Part shown: positions 24,892 to 34,528 of the stretch, one piece after another
Layout of the letters: each line of letters starts with the position of its first letter
Position numbering within the stretch: position 1 is the stretch's first letter
NCBI GenBank assembly: GCA_020444545.1
Contig: JAHLKT010000004.1
Coordinates: 1-64,000 of the forward strand
Length of the DNA: 64,000 nt
From: Desulfarculaceae bacterium
GTDB taxonomy: Bacteria > Desulfobacterota > Desulfarculia > Desulfarculales > Desulfarculaceae
Direction: 5' to 3'
Made by a program: the position numbers and the translations under genes
Notes under the pieces: generated by a model
Told to the model about the DNA's origin: nothing
Database searches by the model: none
The model's input: the letters and a program-made list of their open reading frames with translations, nothing else

Positions 24892-24915
24892 GCCGCGCTC
24901 CCCCCACAAAAGCGC

Positions 24916-24940
24916 CCCCACCGGCGCAAGGCCGGTGGGG
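24916..24940 (-). terminator. 10-bp hairpin between the NifU-like and ANTAR genes
   Basis: CCCCACCGGC (24916-24925) pairs perfectly with GCCGGTGGGG (24931-24940) around GCAAG. On the minus strand a short TTTT follows a few bases later. It may be a weak terminator after the NifU-like gene or a leader element of the ANTAR gene. Confidence 0.55.
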
Positions 24941-24988
24941 ACCGGCAATCCTATTAGGTTTCGGGCCCCGGGGCCCGGCGCGAGGGGC

Positions 24989-25213
24989 CTAGTTGACCGC
25001 CTCCACGCTCTTAATCTCGGGCACCGCCTGCTTGACCACCTTTTCGATGCCCATCTTGAGGGTCATCTGGCTCATGGGACAGCCGCCGCAGGCGCCGGTG
25101 AGCTTCACCTTTACCACACCGTCGTCGGTGACATCCACCAGTTCCACGTTGCCCCCGTCGCGCATCAGGGCGGGCCGGATCTTATCCAGGGCTTGTTCCA
25201 CCTGTTCCTTCAA
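24989..25213 (-). CDS. NifU C-terminal-domain (Nfu-type) Fe-S carrier
   Basis: 74 residues, a stand-alone NifU C-terminal domain. The cluster-binding CxxC is in [18 protein letters not shown], preceded by the typical [16 protein letters not shown]. Such proteins carry a [4Fe-4S] cluster between two subunits and hand it to apoproteins. It lies 10 bases downstream of purC on the same strand and is probably cotranscribed. Confidence 0.9.
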   Translation of the reverse strand: MKEQVEQALDKIRPALMRDGGNVELVDVTDDGVVKVKLTGACGGCPMSQMTLKMGIEKVVKQAVPEIKSVEAVN

Positions 25214-25223
25214 GGCGTCCCTC

Positions 25224-26120
25224 CTAGGCCAGGCCCTTGCCGGTAAGCTGGGTCAAGGCCTCCAGGTAACGTTCCCGGGTGCCCGCGATGACCTCGGCGG
25301 GCAACGCGGGAGCCGGCGGCTTCTTGTCAAAGCCAATGCTCTCCAGATAATCGCGCACGAACTGCTTGTCAAAGCTCTCCTGGCCCCGGCCGGGCGCGTA
25401 CTTGTCCGCCGGCCAGAAACGGCTGGAGTCCGGGGTGAGCACCTCGTCGATGAGGATCAGTTCGTCGCCCATGGTGCCGAACTCGAACTTGGTGTCCGCG
25501 ATGATGATGCCCTTGGTGGCGGCGTAGTCCCGCGCCCGGCCGTAGATGGCCAGGGCCCGCTGAGCCACCGCCTGGGCCAGCTCCGCGCCCACGATCTTTT
25601 CGGCCTCCTTAAGGTCGATGTTCAAATCGTGCTCGCCCAGCTCGGCCTTGGTGCTGGGGGTGAACAGGGGCTCGGGCAGCTTGTCGCTCTCGGTGAGCCC
25701 GGCGGGCAGCTTGTAGCCGCACACCTCGCCGGTGGCCTGGTAGTCCTTCCAGCCGGTGCCCGAGAGATAGCCGCGCACGATGGCCTCGATGGCCAGAGGC
25801 TTGGCCTTTTTCACCAGCATGGAGCGGCCCTCCAGCACCTCGGCGTAGGGCTTGAGCTTGGCCGGGAAGTCGCTCACCTCCCAAGCCACCAGGTGGTTGG
25901 GGGTGATGTCGGCCATCATCTCGAACCAGAAAAGCGATATCTGAGTGAGCACCTTGCCTTTGTCGGGGATGGGGTCGGGCAAGATCACGTCAAAGGCGCT
26001 GAGGCGGTCGGTCGCCACGATCAGCAGGTGCTCGTCCAAGTCGTAGATGTCGCGGACCTTGCCCCTGGCCAGCAGGGGGGCCGCATCAATATTGGTTTGG
26101 TGTACGGGGGCGGGGCTCAT
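25224..26120 (-). CDS. purC: Phosphoribosylaminoimidazole-succinocarboxamide synthase
   Basis: 298 residues, the longer SAICAR synthetase type. Landmarks are [11 protein letters not shown] near the N-terminus, [26 protein letters not shown] and ADTKFEFG. It joins aspartate to CAIR with ATP in purine synthesis. ATG 26120 is preferred over the ATG ten codons upstream because GAGGAG lies 4 bases before it. The NifU-like gene follows closely. Confidence 0.95.
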   Translation of the reverse strand: MSPAPVHQTNIDAAPLLARGKVRDIYDLDEHLLIVATDRLSAFDVILPDPIPDKGKVLTQISLFWFEMMADITPNHLVAWEVSDFPAKLKPYAEVLEGRSMLVKKAKPLAIEAIVRGYLSGTGWKDYQATGEVCGYKLPAGLTESDKLPEPLFTPSTKAELGEHDLNIDLKEAEKIVGAELAQAVAQRALAIYGRARDYAATKGIIIADTKFEFGTMGDELILIDEVLTPDSSRFWPADKYAPGRGQESFDKQFVRDYLESIGFDKKPPAPALPAEVIAGTRERYLEALTQLTGKGLA

Positions 26121-26166
26121 GGTTCTCCTCGGTTGCTGAGCCGGTTTCATTTCTGGCCACCCGGCG

Positions 26167-26196
26167 TTGACGGGGGGCTTATGACAGTAGTATGTT
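26167..26196 (+). promoter_or_regulatory. Probable promoter of mdh
   Basis: TTGACG and TATGTT are separated by 18 bases, about 50 bases before the mdh ATG in the gap divergent from purC. Confidence 0.5.
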
Positions 26197-26232
26197 TTTG
26201 CCGTTCCTTAAAACTAGCACAAAGCTCTATAA

Positions 26233-27180
<948 letters not shown>

Positions 27181-27225
27181 GCCCCCGAAGGCCCCCCCGC
27201 AAGGGCGGCCGCTGCTGTAACCCCC

Positions 27226-27266
27226 CGGCCCGGAGCAAGAAAATTTCCTGCTCCGGGCCGTTTTTT
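27226..27266 (+). terminator. Rho-independent terminator of mdh
   Basis: CGGCCCGGAGCA (27226-27237) and TGCTCCGGGCCG (27249-27260) form a perfect 12-bp stem followed by six T. Confidence 0.95.
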
Positions 27267-27326
27267 GGCTCTACGCGCACTTAATGTTATTTATTAAGTA
27301 TCTCGCTATTTATTTGTTTTTACGTT

Positions 27327-28544
27327 TTATTTAATTGGCTTCATGCCCATAAGCCAACGCAGCACATTGTAGCGCCGAATGAGCAGGTCGTAGATGGCCA
27401 TGATGCCCGCGAAGGAGAGCACCGCGATGAGCCCGGCCTCCAGCAGGGGGCCCAGCTTCCACTGAATCAGGTAATAGCCCACCGCGTAGATCACCGAGAA
27501 GTGGATTATGTAAAAGGGCAGCACCGCCGGGTTGGCGTAGTCCAACACCCGGTTGTCCCGGTTGAGCAGGCGCTCCCCCACCCCCAGCAAGGCCAGCACC
27601 CAGCACCAGGCCAGCAGGCCCCGGAAGGCCTGAACCAGTATCCACGCCTGGTGGTCAAAGGGCAGCAGGTTCCCGTCCGCGCGGTGCCGGGTGATCCCGG
27701 CGAGCTTCAGGTTGATCCCGAAGTGGGAGTCCAGGTGCAGCCAGCTGAGCACCAGGGCGATGCCCAACAAGACCCAGGCATAACCCCGGATGGCCTCCCG
27801 GGTGGCCTCTTGGCAATAGAGCAAGTAGCCGCAGAGAAAGAACACCAGGAAGGTCAGCGGGTCCCAGCCCCCGGCCAGGCGCAGAAAGCCCAGGCCGATC
27901 GCCTCCATGAAGGCCGAAGCGGCCGAGATGGGCACGAACAGCAGGAGCATGGCCCAGGGGCGCCGGAACACCCGGCCGGCGCGGGTGAGCAGGCTGGTTT
28001 TGCTCGGGCCGAAGTTGATAAACAAGGGCAAGGCGATCAGGGAAAAGGCAAACAGGTAGAGCAGGTACCAGAGATGAGTGCCCACCCCCGGCGGCGCGAA
28101 GTTGCCCCCGGCCATGTACAGGCCATGGAAAAAGTTGGGGTACCAGGCCAGGAAGTTTTCCGTGGTCTTGCCCTGGAACAGCCTCTCGAAGTAGACCTGC
28201 AAGGGGCCGATGACCAGGGTGCCCACCAGGAGCAGGGGCACCAGGATGCGCAGCACCCGCTCCTTGAGGAAGCCGCCCACTGAGCGCGAGCGCAAGGAAT
28301 AGAACACCGACGCCCCGGAGATTACGAAGAACAGGGGCATCATCCACAGGAAGTTGAACTCGCGGAAGGCGGACAAGGCCAGGTCGCGCGGTTCATCGTA
28401 GATGGTGAAGGTGTGATAGTCGTAGAACTTGGCGCAGTGGTGCAGGAACACCAACAGGATGGCGACGATGCGCAGCCAGTCCAGGTAATAGAGCCGGACG
28501 CCAGGCGATGCCGTAGACGCCTTATTGAATGAAGCGTCAGTCAT
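27327..28544 (-). CDS. Acyltransferase-3 family membrane protein
   Basis: 405 residues with about ten hydrophobic helices. The N-terminus YYLDWLRIVAILLVFLHHCAKFYD contains the LDxLR...H pattern of the acyltransferase-3/OpgC family, and LWMMPLFFVISG and THLWYLLYLFAF also fit. Such proteins transfer acyl groups to envelope glycans or small molecules using a cytoplasmic acyl donor. The substrate is unknown. It is leftward and monocistronic, convergent with mdh. The preceding 140 bases hold no gene. Confidence 0.85.
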   Translation of the reverse strand: MTDASFNKASTASPGVRLYYLDWLRIVAILLVFLHHCAKFYDYHTFTIYDEPRDLALSAFREFNFLWMMPLFFVISGASVFYSLRSRSVGGFLKERVLRILVPLLLVGTLVIGPLQVYFERLFQGKTTENFLAWYPNFFHGLYMAGGNFAPPGVGTHLWYLLYLFAFSLIALPLFINFGPSKTSLLTRAGRVFRRPWAMLLLFVPISAASAFMEAIGLGFLRLAGGWDPLTFLVFFLCGYLLYCQEATREAIRGYAWVLLGIALVLSWLHLDSHFGINLKLAGITRHRADGNLLPFDHQAWILVQAFRGLLAWCWVLALLGVGERLLNRDNRVLDYANPAVLPFYIIHFSVIYAVGYYLIQWKLGPLLEAGLIAVLSFAGIMAIYDLLIRRYNVLRWLMGMKPIK

Positions 28545-28681
28545 TTCCCCCTCTCAAAAAACCCGCCAACCAGGCCGCCCCGGCCCGCATCGGCGCCTGA
28601 ATGTTCATCGGCAATCTTTAAGAATAATCAGAGAGGTGGTTTCATGCCGGGCGGCCTTTCCCAGTGGGGCCGCTTGCGAGC

Positions 28682-29236
28682 CTAGAGGCCCAGGTCGTCG
28701 CTGATCTCGCGCATGGCCTCCACGGCCAGGACGGCGAACTCGGGCAGGGGTATGCCCAGCTCTTCGCAGAGCCGGATGTGGTCGCGGTTGACGCTGGCGG
28801 CGAAGGCCTTTTCCTTCATGCGCTTGGTCACGCTCTTGGGCTTCACGCTGGCCAGCTTCTTGTCCGGGTAGACCATGGTGGTGGCGGTCACCAGGCCGGT
28901 GATGGTCTCGCCGGCGGTGAGGGCCAAGTCCAGGGGCGTGGTGCGCGTCAGCCCCAGGTTCTCGGCATTGTGCGCCTTGATGGAGCTGACCACCTTCGCA
29001 GGCAGGTCATAGCCTGCCAACAGCTCGGCGGTGACCAGCCCATGGCGGCCCATGTCGTCCACGGTTTCGGGATAATCAAGGTCGTGCAGCAGCCCGGCCA
29101 GGGCCCAGGTCTCCTCGTCGTGGCCCAGGCGTCGGGCCATGGCGCGGAGCACAGCGGCCGAGGCCAGGCTGTGCGCCAGGATCCGCTGGTCAGTGAGGCG
29201 GCTCTTGGCCAGCTCCATTCCAGCGGCGAAGTCCAT
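28682..29236 (-). CDS. HD-domain metal-dependent hydrolase
   Basis: 184 residues of the HDIG type. The metal ligands are His22 in AHSLASAAVLRAMA, the HD pair in LAGLLHDLDYPET, His in MGRHGLVTAELL and a later Asp in TPLDLALTAGE. Proteins of this size act on nucleotides or as small phosphohydrolases; the substrate is unknown. It lies 8 bases after the Rho-N-like gene and is probably cotranscribed with it. Confidence 0.85.
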   Translation of the reverse strand: MDFAAGMELAKSRLTDQRILAHSLASAAVLRAMARRLGHDEETWALAGLLHDLDYPETVDDMGRHGLVTAELLAGYDLPAKVVSSIKAHNAENLGLTRTTPLDLALTAGETITGLVTATTMVYPDKKLASVKPKSVTKRMKEKAFAASVNRDHIRLCEELGIPLPEFAVLAVEAMREISDDLGL

Positions 29237-29244
29237 GATGGGCC

Positions 29245-29646
29245 TTAGCCGGCCGCGGCCAGCTTGCGGGTCTGCTTCTTCAGGCGGCCGATGCGGCGGC
29301 GGTACATTTCCACCTGCTTCTTGTCGCCGGCCTCGCGGGCCTTGTCGCGCTCGCCCTTGAACACCTTGATCTGAGCCTTGACCTTGGCGATTTCCTTGGC
29401 GAAGAGCTTGCTGCCCGACTCATCGTCGATGCCCAGGGCCTCTTTGATGGCCTTAAGAAGCTCCTCTTTGTTCATGCTGTGCACGCCCATGATGTTGCCC
29501 AGCTCCAGGCCGTATTCACGGAGCTCTTTGGCGGTCATCTTTTCCAGAGGCTTTTTGGGCTCCGGAATTTTGGTGGCGGCTTCCGCTTTGGGCGCCTCGG
29601 CGGCGGTTTCTTCTTCGGCGGTCTGCAGGGTTTCCTCGTCAGCCAT
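29245..29646 (-). CDS. Small basic/acidic protein with Rho-N/SAP-like motif
   Basis: 133 residues. Residues 1-35 are Glu/Ala-rich and probably disordered. KMTAKELREYGLELG...NKEELLKAIKEALG (about 36-70) resembles the Rho N-terminal/SAP nucleic-acid-binding helix pair. The C-terminal half is a Lys/Arg-rich coiled helix (AKVKAQIKVFKGERDKA, RRRIGRLKKQTRKL) that recalls ribosomal protein L29-type helices. It may bind RNA or DNA. The family is not named here. Confidence 0.7.
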   Translation of the reverse strand: MADEETLQTAEEETAAEAPKAEAATKIPEPKKPLEKMTAKELREYGLELGNIMGVHSMNKEELLKAIKEALGIDDESGSKLFAKEIAKVKAQIKVFKGERDKAREAGDKKQVEMYRRRIGRLKKQTRKLAAAG

Positions 29647-29718
29647 TTTTCTCTCTCAAGTTTCCCGTTTTAGCTAGCTGGGGCGCGATCTTGCATCCGC
29701 GCCGCTGAATGGGGGAGT

Positions 29719-30510
29719 CTACCCGTTGGAGTCGTTATTTTCAACCATTTTCAGAAACGGTTTGAACAGATCGATGGGCAGGGGGAACAAAGTGGTGGAG
29801 TTGTTTTCGCTGGCCACCTCCCGGAGAGTCTGCAAATATCGCAGTTGCAGGGCCTGGGGATGGGCCGCGATTATCTCCGCGGCCATGGCCAGCTTTTCGG
29901 CCGCCTGGAACTCGCCCTCCGCGTTGATCACCTTGGCCCGCCGCTCGCGCTCGGCCTCGGCCTGCTTGGCCATGGCCCGCTGCATCTCCTGGGGCAGGTC
30001 GATGTGCTTTACCTCCACGGTGGACACCTTGATGCCCCAGGCGTCGGTGTGCTGGTCCAGGATCTGCTGCAACTCGCTGTTGATCTTCTCGCGCTCGCTC
30101 AAGAGCTCATCCATCTCAATCTGGCCGCACACGCTCCGGAGGGTGGTCTGGGCCAGCTGGCTGGTGGCGAAAAGATAGTCCTCCACCTGCACCACCGCGT
30201 TGGTGGGGTCCATGACCCGGAAGTAGACCACCGCGTTCACCTTTACCGACACGTTGTCCCGGGTGATCACGTCCTGGGAGGGCACGTCCATGGCCACGGT
30301 GCGCAGGCTGATTTTGGTCATGCGGTCGATGATGGGTATGAGAATGATCAGCCCCGGCCCCTTGGCCGCGACGACCCGGCCCAGGCGGAAGATGACCCCG
30401 CGCTCGTACTCCTTGAGCACCCTCAGGGAGACCGCCAGGAACAGGATTAACAGGATCACCACGGGCAGCAGGCCGCCCAGCAAGGCAATCAAGCCGGATA
30501 CGAATCCCAT
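29719..30510 (-). CDS. Slipin (stomatin/SPFH-domain membrane protein)
   Basis: 263 residues. One N-terminal membrane helix ([16 protein letters not shown]) is followed by an SPFH/band-7 domain with [30 protein letters not shown] and [18 protein letters not shown] coiled coil rich in Ala/Glu follows ([20 protein letters not shown]). Slipins form membrane oligomers and are usually paired with an NfeD protease that cleaves them. The NfeD gene lies 275 bases upstream on the same strand. TTAGGAG precedes the ATG. Confidence 0.93.
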   Translation of the reverse strand: MGFVSGLIALLGGLLPVVILLILFLAVSLRVLKEYERGVIFRLGRVVAAKGPGLIILIPIIDRMTKISLRTVAMDVPSQDVITRDNVSVKVNAVVYFRVMDPTNAVVQVEDYLFATSQLAQTTLRSVCGQIEMDELLSEREKINSELQQILDQHTDAWGIKVSTVEVKHIDLPQEMQRAMAKQAEAERERRAKVINAEGEFQAAEKLAMAAEIIAAHPQALQLRYLQTLREVASENNSTTLFPLPIDLFKPFLKMVENNDSNG

Positions 30511-30555
30511 GTCGCTCTCCTAATTTAGCCCGCAAATTTCATGGATGCCGTGCGC

Positions 30556-30680
30556 CCGGCCGCGCCAGCCACCGACATACCGTGTTCCTGGCTGCGCTCG
30601 GTCCTCGACGTAGCACTACAGGCTACGCCTGCGTCCCTCGCTTGCCAGACGCCTTGTCTGTCGGCGGCTGGCTGTGCCGG
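30556..30680. repeat. 125-base palindromic (REP/MITE-like) element
   Basis: The ends are long imperfect inverted repeats: GCCAGCCACCGACA at 30564-30577 mirrors TGTCGGCGGCTGGC at 30659-30672, extending outward to CCGGC/GCCGG at 30556 and 30680. Inside are further hairpins, CGTAGC/GCTACG near 30608-30626 and CAGAC/GTCTG near 30646-30660. It has no credible gene and lies between nfeD and slipin genes. Confidence 0.75.
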
Positions 30681-30785
30681 AGTTAGAAACGAGCCACCCC
30701 CTATCGAAGTGAGCTTTTCTTTCATTTCTAACCCGCAAGAGACAATTCGTTGCCATTTATCGCCCGGCCTCATGAAACATGCGGG

Positions 30786-32093
30786 CTAGGCATTCTGGCT
30801 CTTTCCGCGAAAATCACCAAGGGGAGCCACCTCCACCTCCAGGCCGTGGGCCGCGGTGATCGTGACCTCCTGGCCCGGGGCCAGGCCCGAGGGGCCGCGA
30901 TAGCGCCACAGCTCGCCCAGCACCCGCACCCGGGTATCGTCCACCACCTCCGCCCGCGCGCCCACCAGGCCCTCCAGGCCGGTGACGCCCTTGGCCAGCT
31001 GGGCCTTGCCCGCCAGATAGGCCACCCCGCCGAAGAACAGGATCACGCACAGGGCGGTGGGCACCAGCACGGCCAGGGACACCGCCACCACCGCCTCACC
31101 GGTGCGAAAGAGCATGACCGAGCCCAAAACCAGGGACGCCGCCCCGGCCAGGGACAATAGGCCATAGGAGGTGATCTTTATCTCCGCGAAGAACAGGACC
31201 ACCGCCAGGCCGATGAGGGCCAGGCCCGCGTAGCTCACCGGCAGGGCGCTCATGGCGAAAAAGGCCAGAATCAGGGCCAGGCCGCCCACCACCCCCGGGA
31301 AGATGGTGCCCGGATGGCTCAGCTCGAAGTAGATGCCCGCCAGGCCGATCATCAACAGGATGTAGGCCAGGTTGGGGCTGCCCAGCAGGCTCAGCAGCTT
31401 TTCGCGCCAGCCGGGCTGCACAAAATGGATGGTCTTGCCCTTGGTGTCGACCACCTTCTCGCCCCCGGCCACGGCCACCTTCCTGCCTTGCAGCATGGCC
31501 AGGAGCTCGCCCAGGTCATTGGCGATCACATCAACCAGGCCCAGTTCCTTGGCCTTGGTGGCGTCGAAGCTCACCGACTTAGTGACCATCTCCCCGGCCA
31601 GCTTGGGGTCGCGGCCGCGCTGCTTGGCCAGGCTGACGGCCAGGGCCTTGAGGTCGCTCACCGCCTTGTCGCCCATGGCGCCCTTGATCTCCTTGCCGCC
31701 CGCGCCCACCGGATGGGCCGCGCCCAGATGAGTGGCCGGGGCCATGGCCGCGATGGGGGCGGAGAGCATGAGGAAGGCGCCCGCGCTGGTGGCCCGCGCC
31801 CCGGCCGGGGCGGTGTAGACCACCACCGGCACCGGGCTGGACATGATGGCCTTGACCATCTCGCGCATGGAGGAGACCAGGCCGCCGGGGGTGTCCAGGC
31901 GGATCACCACCAGGGCGGCTGAGGCGCCTGCCGCCTCCTTGAGCCCCTCCAGCAGATAATCCGCGCTGCCCGGGTTGATGGTGTCGCTCAGCTCCAGCAC
32001 CCACACCTGCCCCTGCCCTTCGGGCGCGGCCAGGGCAACCGGGGCGGCCAGGATGAGCGCCGCCAGGATTATGCTCATGATCAAGCGGGGCAT
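30786..32093 (-). CDS. NfeD-family membrane serine protease (STOPP/1510-type)
   Basis: 435 residues. A signal/anchor (LIMSIILAALILAAPVALA) precedes a ClpP-like serine protease domain with RLDTPGGLVSSMREM, the probable nucleophile Ser in RATSAGAFL and a Lys in SLAKQRGRD. Four or five membrane helices follow (about 240-365), then a soluble NfeD OB-fold (VGARAEVVDDTRVRVLGELWR). It cleaves the C-terminal region of the partner slipin/stomatin. GGAGGGG precedes ATG 32093. A palindromic element separates it from the slipin gene. Confidence 0.93.
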   Translation of the reverse strand: MPRLIMSIILAALILAAPVALAAPEGQGQVWVLELSDTINPGSADYLLEGLKEAAGASAALVVIRLDTPGGLVSSMREMVKAIMSSPVPVVVYTAPAGARATSAGAFLMLSAPIAAMAPATHLGAAHPVGAGGKEIKGAMGDKAVSDLKALAVSLAKQRGRDPKLAGEMVTKSVSFDATKAKELGLVDVIANDLGELLAMLQGRKVAVAGGEKVVDTKGKTIHFVQPGWREKLLSLLGSPNLAYILLMIGLAGIYFELSHPGTIFPGVVGGLALILAFFAMSALPVSYAGLALIGLAVVLFFAEIKITSYGLLSLAGAASLVLGSVMLFRTGEAVVAVSLAVLVPTALCVILFFGGVAYLAGKAQLAKGVTGLEGLVGARAEVVDDTRVRVLGELWRYRGPSGLAPGQEVTITAAHGLEVEVAPLGDFRGKSQNA

Positions 32094-32111
32094 GGCCCCT
32101 CCGAATGATTG

Positions 32112-32801
32112 CTAGTGCTCGGGCCCGCGAACCAGGGCCTTTAGATCATTATAGGCCAATCCCTTGGCCTCCGGGGTGCGCAGCAGATAGGCCGGGTGAT
32201 AGGTGGGCAGCACCGGCACCCCCAGGGCACTGGCCCAGCGGCCCCGCAAACGGCCGATGGGCGCGTCCGTGGCCAGAAGCGCCTGGGCGGCGGGCCGCCC
32301 CAGGGCGCAGATGGCCGCTGGCGCGATCTGCTTCACCTGGGCCTCCAGGAAGGGGCGGCAGGCCGCGACCTCGCCCGGCTGGGGGTCGCGGTTGCCCGGG
32401 GGGCGGCACTTGACGATGTTGGTGATGTAGACCTGGCTTCTCTGCAAGCCTACCGCCGCCAGCATGGCGTCCAACAGCTTGCCGGCCGGCCCCACGAAGG
32501 GCAGGCCTTGCTGGTCTTCCCGCTGGCCCGGCCCCTCGCCGATGAACATGATGCGCGCGTTTTCGGGGCCGGCCCCGAACACGATCTTGTGGCGCGTTTC
32601 GCTCAGGGAGCAGCGGGCGCACTCGCCCAGCCAGGCCTGCACGTCCTGCAATGAGCCCAGGCGCGGGGCGGGGCTGGAGGGCATGACCGCGGCCATGAGC
32701 TGGTCCATCTCGCCCCGGCTGCCTTCGACCTGGCTGAGGCCCAGGCGGGAGCGGCAGGCCAGGTTGCCGGCCAGGGCCGCGAGCTGGCGGGGATCGGCCA
32801 C
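32112..32801 (-). CDS. Type 4 (Fe-S) uracil-DNA glycosylase
   Basis: 229 residues. The family-4 motifs are GEGPGQREDQQGLPFVGPAGKLLD (in two parts GEGPGQRED and GLPFVGPAGKLLD), YITNIVKCRPPGNRDP and the late TYHPAYLLR. Four cysteines (CARC near 76-79, CRPP, and AACRPF) bind the [4Fe-4S] cluster. It removes uracil from DNA. The GTG start at 32801 lies 4 bases downstream of the coaBC stop, so the two are coupled. Confidence 0.93.
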   Translation of the reverse strand: MADPRQLAALAGNLACRSRLGLSQVEGSRGEMDQLMAAVMPSSPAPRLGSLQDVQAWLGECARCSLSETRHKIVFGAGPENARIMFIGEGPGQREDQQGLPFVGPAGKLLDAMLAAVGLQRSQVYITNIVKCRPPGNRDPQPGEVAACRPFLEAQVKQIAPAAICALGRPAAQALLATDAPIGRLRGRWASALGVPVLPTYHPAYLLRTPEAKGLAYNDLKALVRGPEH

Positions 32802-32805
32802 GGGA

Positions 32806-34014
32806 CTAGTCGCGTCCCTTGAGCAGGCGGGCCACCCGGTCCAGCAAACGGTGGGCCACCTCCTGCTTGGTCATCAGCGGCAGGCTTTCCACCTCGCCGT
32901 CCGGGGTGAGCAGATGCACCCGGTTGGTTTCCACCGCGAAGCCGGAGTCGCTGGCGGCCACGTCGTTGGCCACCATGAGGTCCAGGTTCTTGGCCCTAAG
33001 CTTGGCCCCGGCATGGGCCAGCACTTCTTCGGTCTCGGCCGCGAAGCCCACCAGGACGGCCTCGCCCTTGTCGGCCCCCAGTCCGGCCAGGATGTCCGGG
33101 GTGTTCACCAGGGTGCAGACCTCGCCGCCCTGGCCCTTCTTGACCTTCTGGGGGGCGCAGTCCTGGGGCCGGAAGTCGCTCACCGCCGCGGCCTTGATGA
33201 TCACGCTCTGGGCCTTGGCCCGCGAGTTCACCGCCTCGGCCATCTCCAAGGCGCTGATCACCCGCACCGTGTCCACCCCTTCGGGCGGCTCCAGGTGGGT
33301 GGGGCCCAGGACCAGGGTGACCGCCGCGCCCCGGCGGCGGGCCATGCGGGCCACCTCGATGCCCATGCGGCCCGAGGAGGGGTTGGAAAGGTAGCGCACC
33401 GGGTCCAGGTGCTCGCGGGTGGGCCCGGCGGTGACCAGGATGGGCACGCCCGCCAGGTCTTGCTCGGAGAGCAGGTCCATGGTCCGGTCCACGATGGCCG
33501 CCGGCTCCACCATGCGGCCCGGGCCTTCCTCGCCGCAGGCGGTGCGCCCGGCCTCCGGGCCCACGATGTGCGCCCCCCGCTCGATGAGCGCGGCCAAATT
33601 TGCCTGCACCGTGGGGTGGCCATACATGTGGGGGTTCATGGCCGGAGCGATCAACAGCGGCGCGCCCGTGGCCAGCATGAGGGTGGAGAGCAGGTCATCG
33701 GCCAGGCCGTGGGCCGCCTTGGCCAGGAAGTTGGCCGTGGCCGGAGCCACCACCACCACCGAGGCCCAGCGGGCCAGGTCGATGTGGCTGATGGCCGACT
33801 CCTCGTTGGCCTCGAACCAGTCGCCCGGCACCGGGTTGCTCGTGAGGGCCGCGAAAGTAAGCGGCCCCACGAAGCGCTTGGCCGTGTCGGTCATCACCAC
33901 CCGCACCGCGCAGCCCTCCTTGACCAGGCGGCTGGCCAGGTCGGCGGCCTTGTAGGCGGCGATGCCCCCGCAGACCCCCAGGAGGACGCGGGGCTTGTCG
34001 CTGGCCGCGTCCAT
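32806..34014 (-). CDS. coaBC: Bifunctional phosphopantothenoylcysteine decarboxylase/phosphopantothenate-cysteine ligase
   Basis: 402 residues. The N-terminal CoaC flavoprotein half shows LLGVCGGIAAYKAADL, the active-site His in SAISHIDLARWA, APATANFLAK and PAMNPHMYGHP. The C-terminal CoaB half has VTAGPTREHLDPVRYLSNPSSGRMG and IKAAAVSDFRP. It performs two consecutive steps of coenzyme A synthesis. ATG overlaps the lipoprotein stop (TGATG). Confidence 0.96.
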   Translation of the reverse strand: MDAASDKPRVLLGVCGGIAAYKAADLASRLVKEGCAVRVVMTDTAKRFVGPLTFAALTSNPVPGDWFEANEESAISHIDLARWASVVVVAPATANFLAKAAHGLADDLLSTLMLATGAPLLIAPAMNPHMYGHPTVQANLAALIERGAHIVGPEAGRTACGEEGPGRMVEPAAIVDRTMDLLSEQDLAGVPILVTAGPTREHLDPVRYLSNPSSGRMGIEVARMARRRGAAVTLVLGPTHLEPPEGVDTVRVISALEMAEAVNSRAKAQSVIIKAAAVSDFRPQDCAPQKVKKGQGGEVCTLVNTPDILAGLGADKGEAVLVGFAAETEEVLAHAGAKLRAKNLDLMVANDVAASDSGFAVETNRVHLLTPDGEVESLPLMTKQEVAHRLLDRVARLLKGRD

Positions 34015-34511
34015 CAGTCCACAGCCGGCGCCACCCAGATGGTGACCTCGGTGCTGAAGGTGGACTCCTCGATGTGGATCACCGCGGTCTTGCCCTTCTT
34101 GGCGAAGAACAGCACCACCCGGGGGTACTTGTAGGACCCTTGCAGCACCCAGTTGTCGCGCTGCATGGAATCGATGAAGAAGTTGATCAGGCTCTGCACT
34201 TCCAGGTTGTCGGTGAACACCAGCACCCCGGCCTTGAACTTGCCGGCCCGGAAGATGAGCGAGCGCTTCTTGTCCAGCTTGAGGGCGTTGGGAACCTGGA
34301 TATCGTCAAAGTCGTAGTAGCGCCCCACCGCGGCCGGGGCCATGCGCGTCTTGGTAGCGGCGGCAGCCGCGTCGCCGGTCTTGGCCGGAGCGCCCTGGGC
34401 GGCGGGAGCTTTCTCCGCGCCTACCGGCTGCGCCGAAAAGATGGAGCAACCGGCCGCCAGCCCCAGGCTGAGGGTCAAGACGGAAGCCAGGGTTAACTTT
34501 AAGAACTTCAT
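34014..34511 (-). CDS. Predicted lipoprotein of unknown function
   Basis: 165 residues. The lipobox is LAAG-C with the acylated Cys at position 22. A Pro/Ala-rich linker (25-60) follows, then a globular domain with YYDFDDIQVPNALKLDKKRS, VLVFTDNLEVQSLINFFIDSM and VVLFFAKKGKTAVIHIEES. I recall the pattern from conserved sulfate-reducer lipoproteins but give no family name. The upstream frame has no Shine-Dalgarno, whereas ATG 34511 begins the signal peptide. It ends inside the coaBC start. Confidence 0.85.
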   Translation of the reverse strand: MKFLKLTLASVLTLSLGLAAGCSIFSAQPVGAEKAPAAQGAPAKTGDAAAAATKTRMAPAAVGRYYDFDDIQVPNALKLDKKRSLIFRAGKFKAGVLVFTDNLEVQSLINFFIDSMQRDNWVLQGSYKYPRVVLFFAKKGKTAVIHIEESTFSTEVTIWVAPAVD

Positions 34512-34528
34512 AAAAGGCAACTCCCCGC

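Noticed and set aside
30541-30789. Small frames on both strands across the palindromic element.
   Set aside because: They have no ribosome site and simply read through inverted-repeat sequence.
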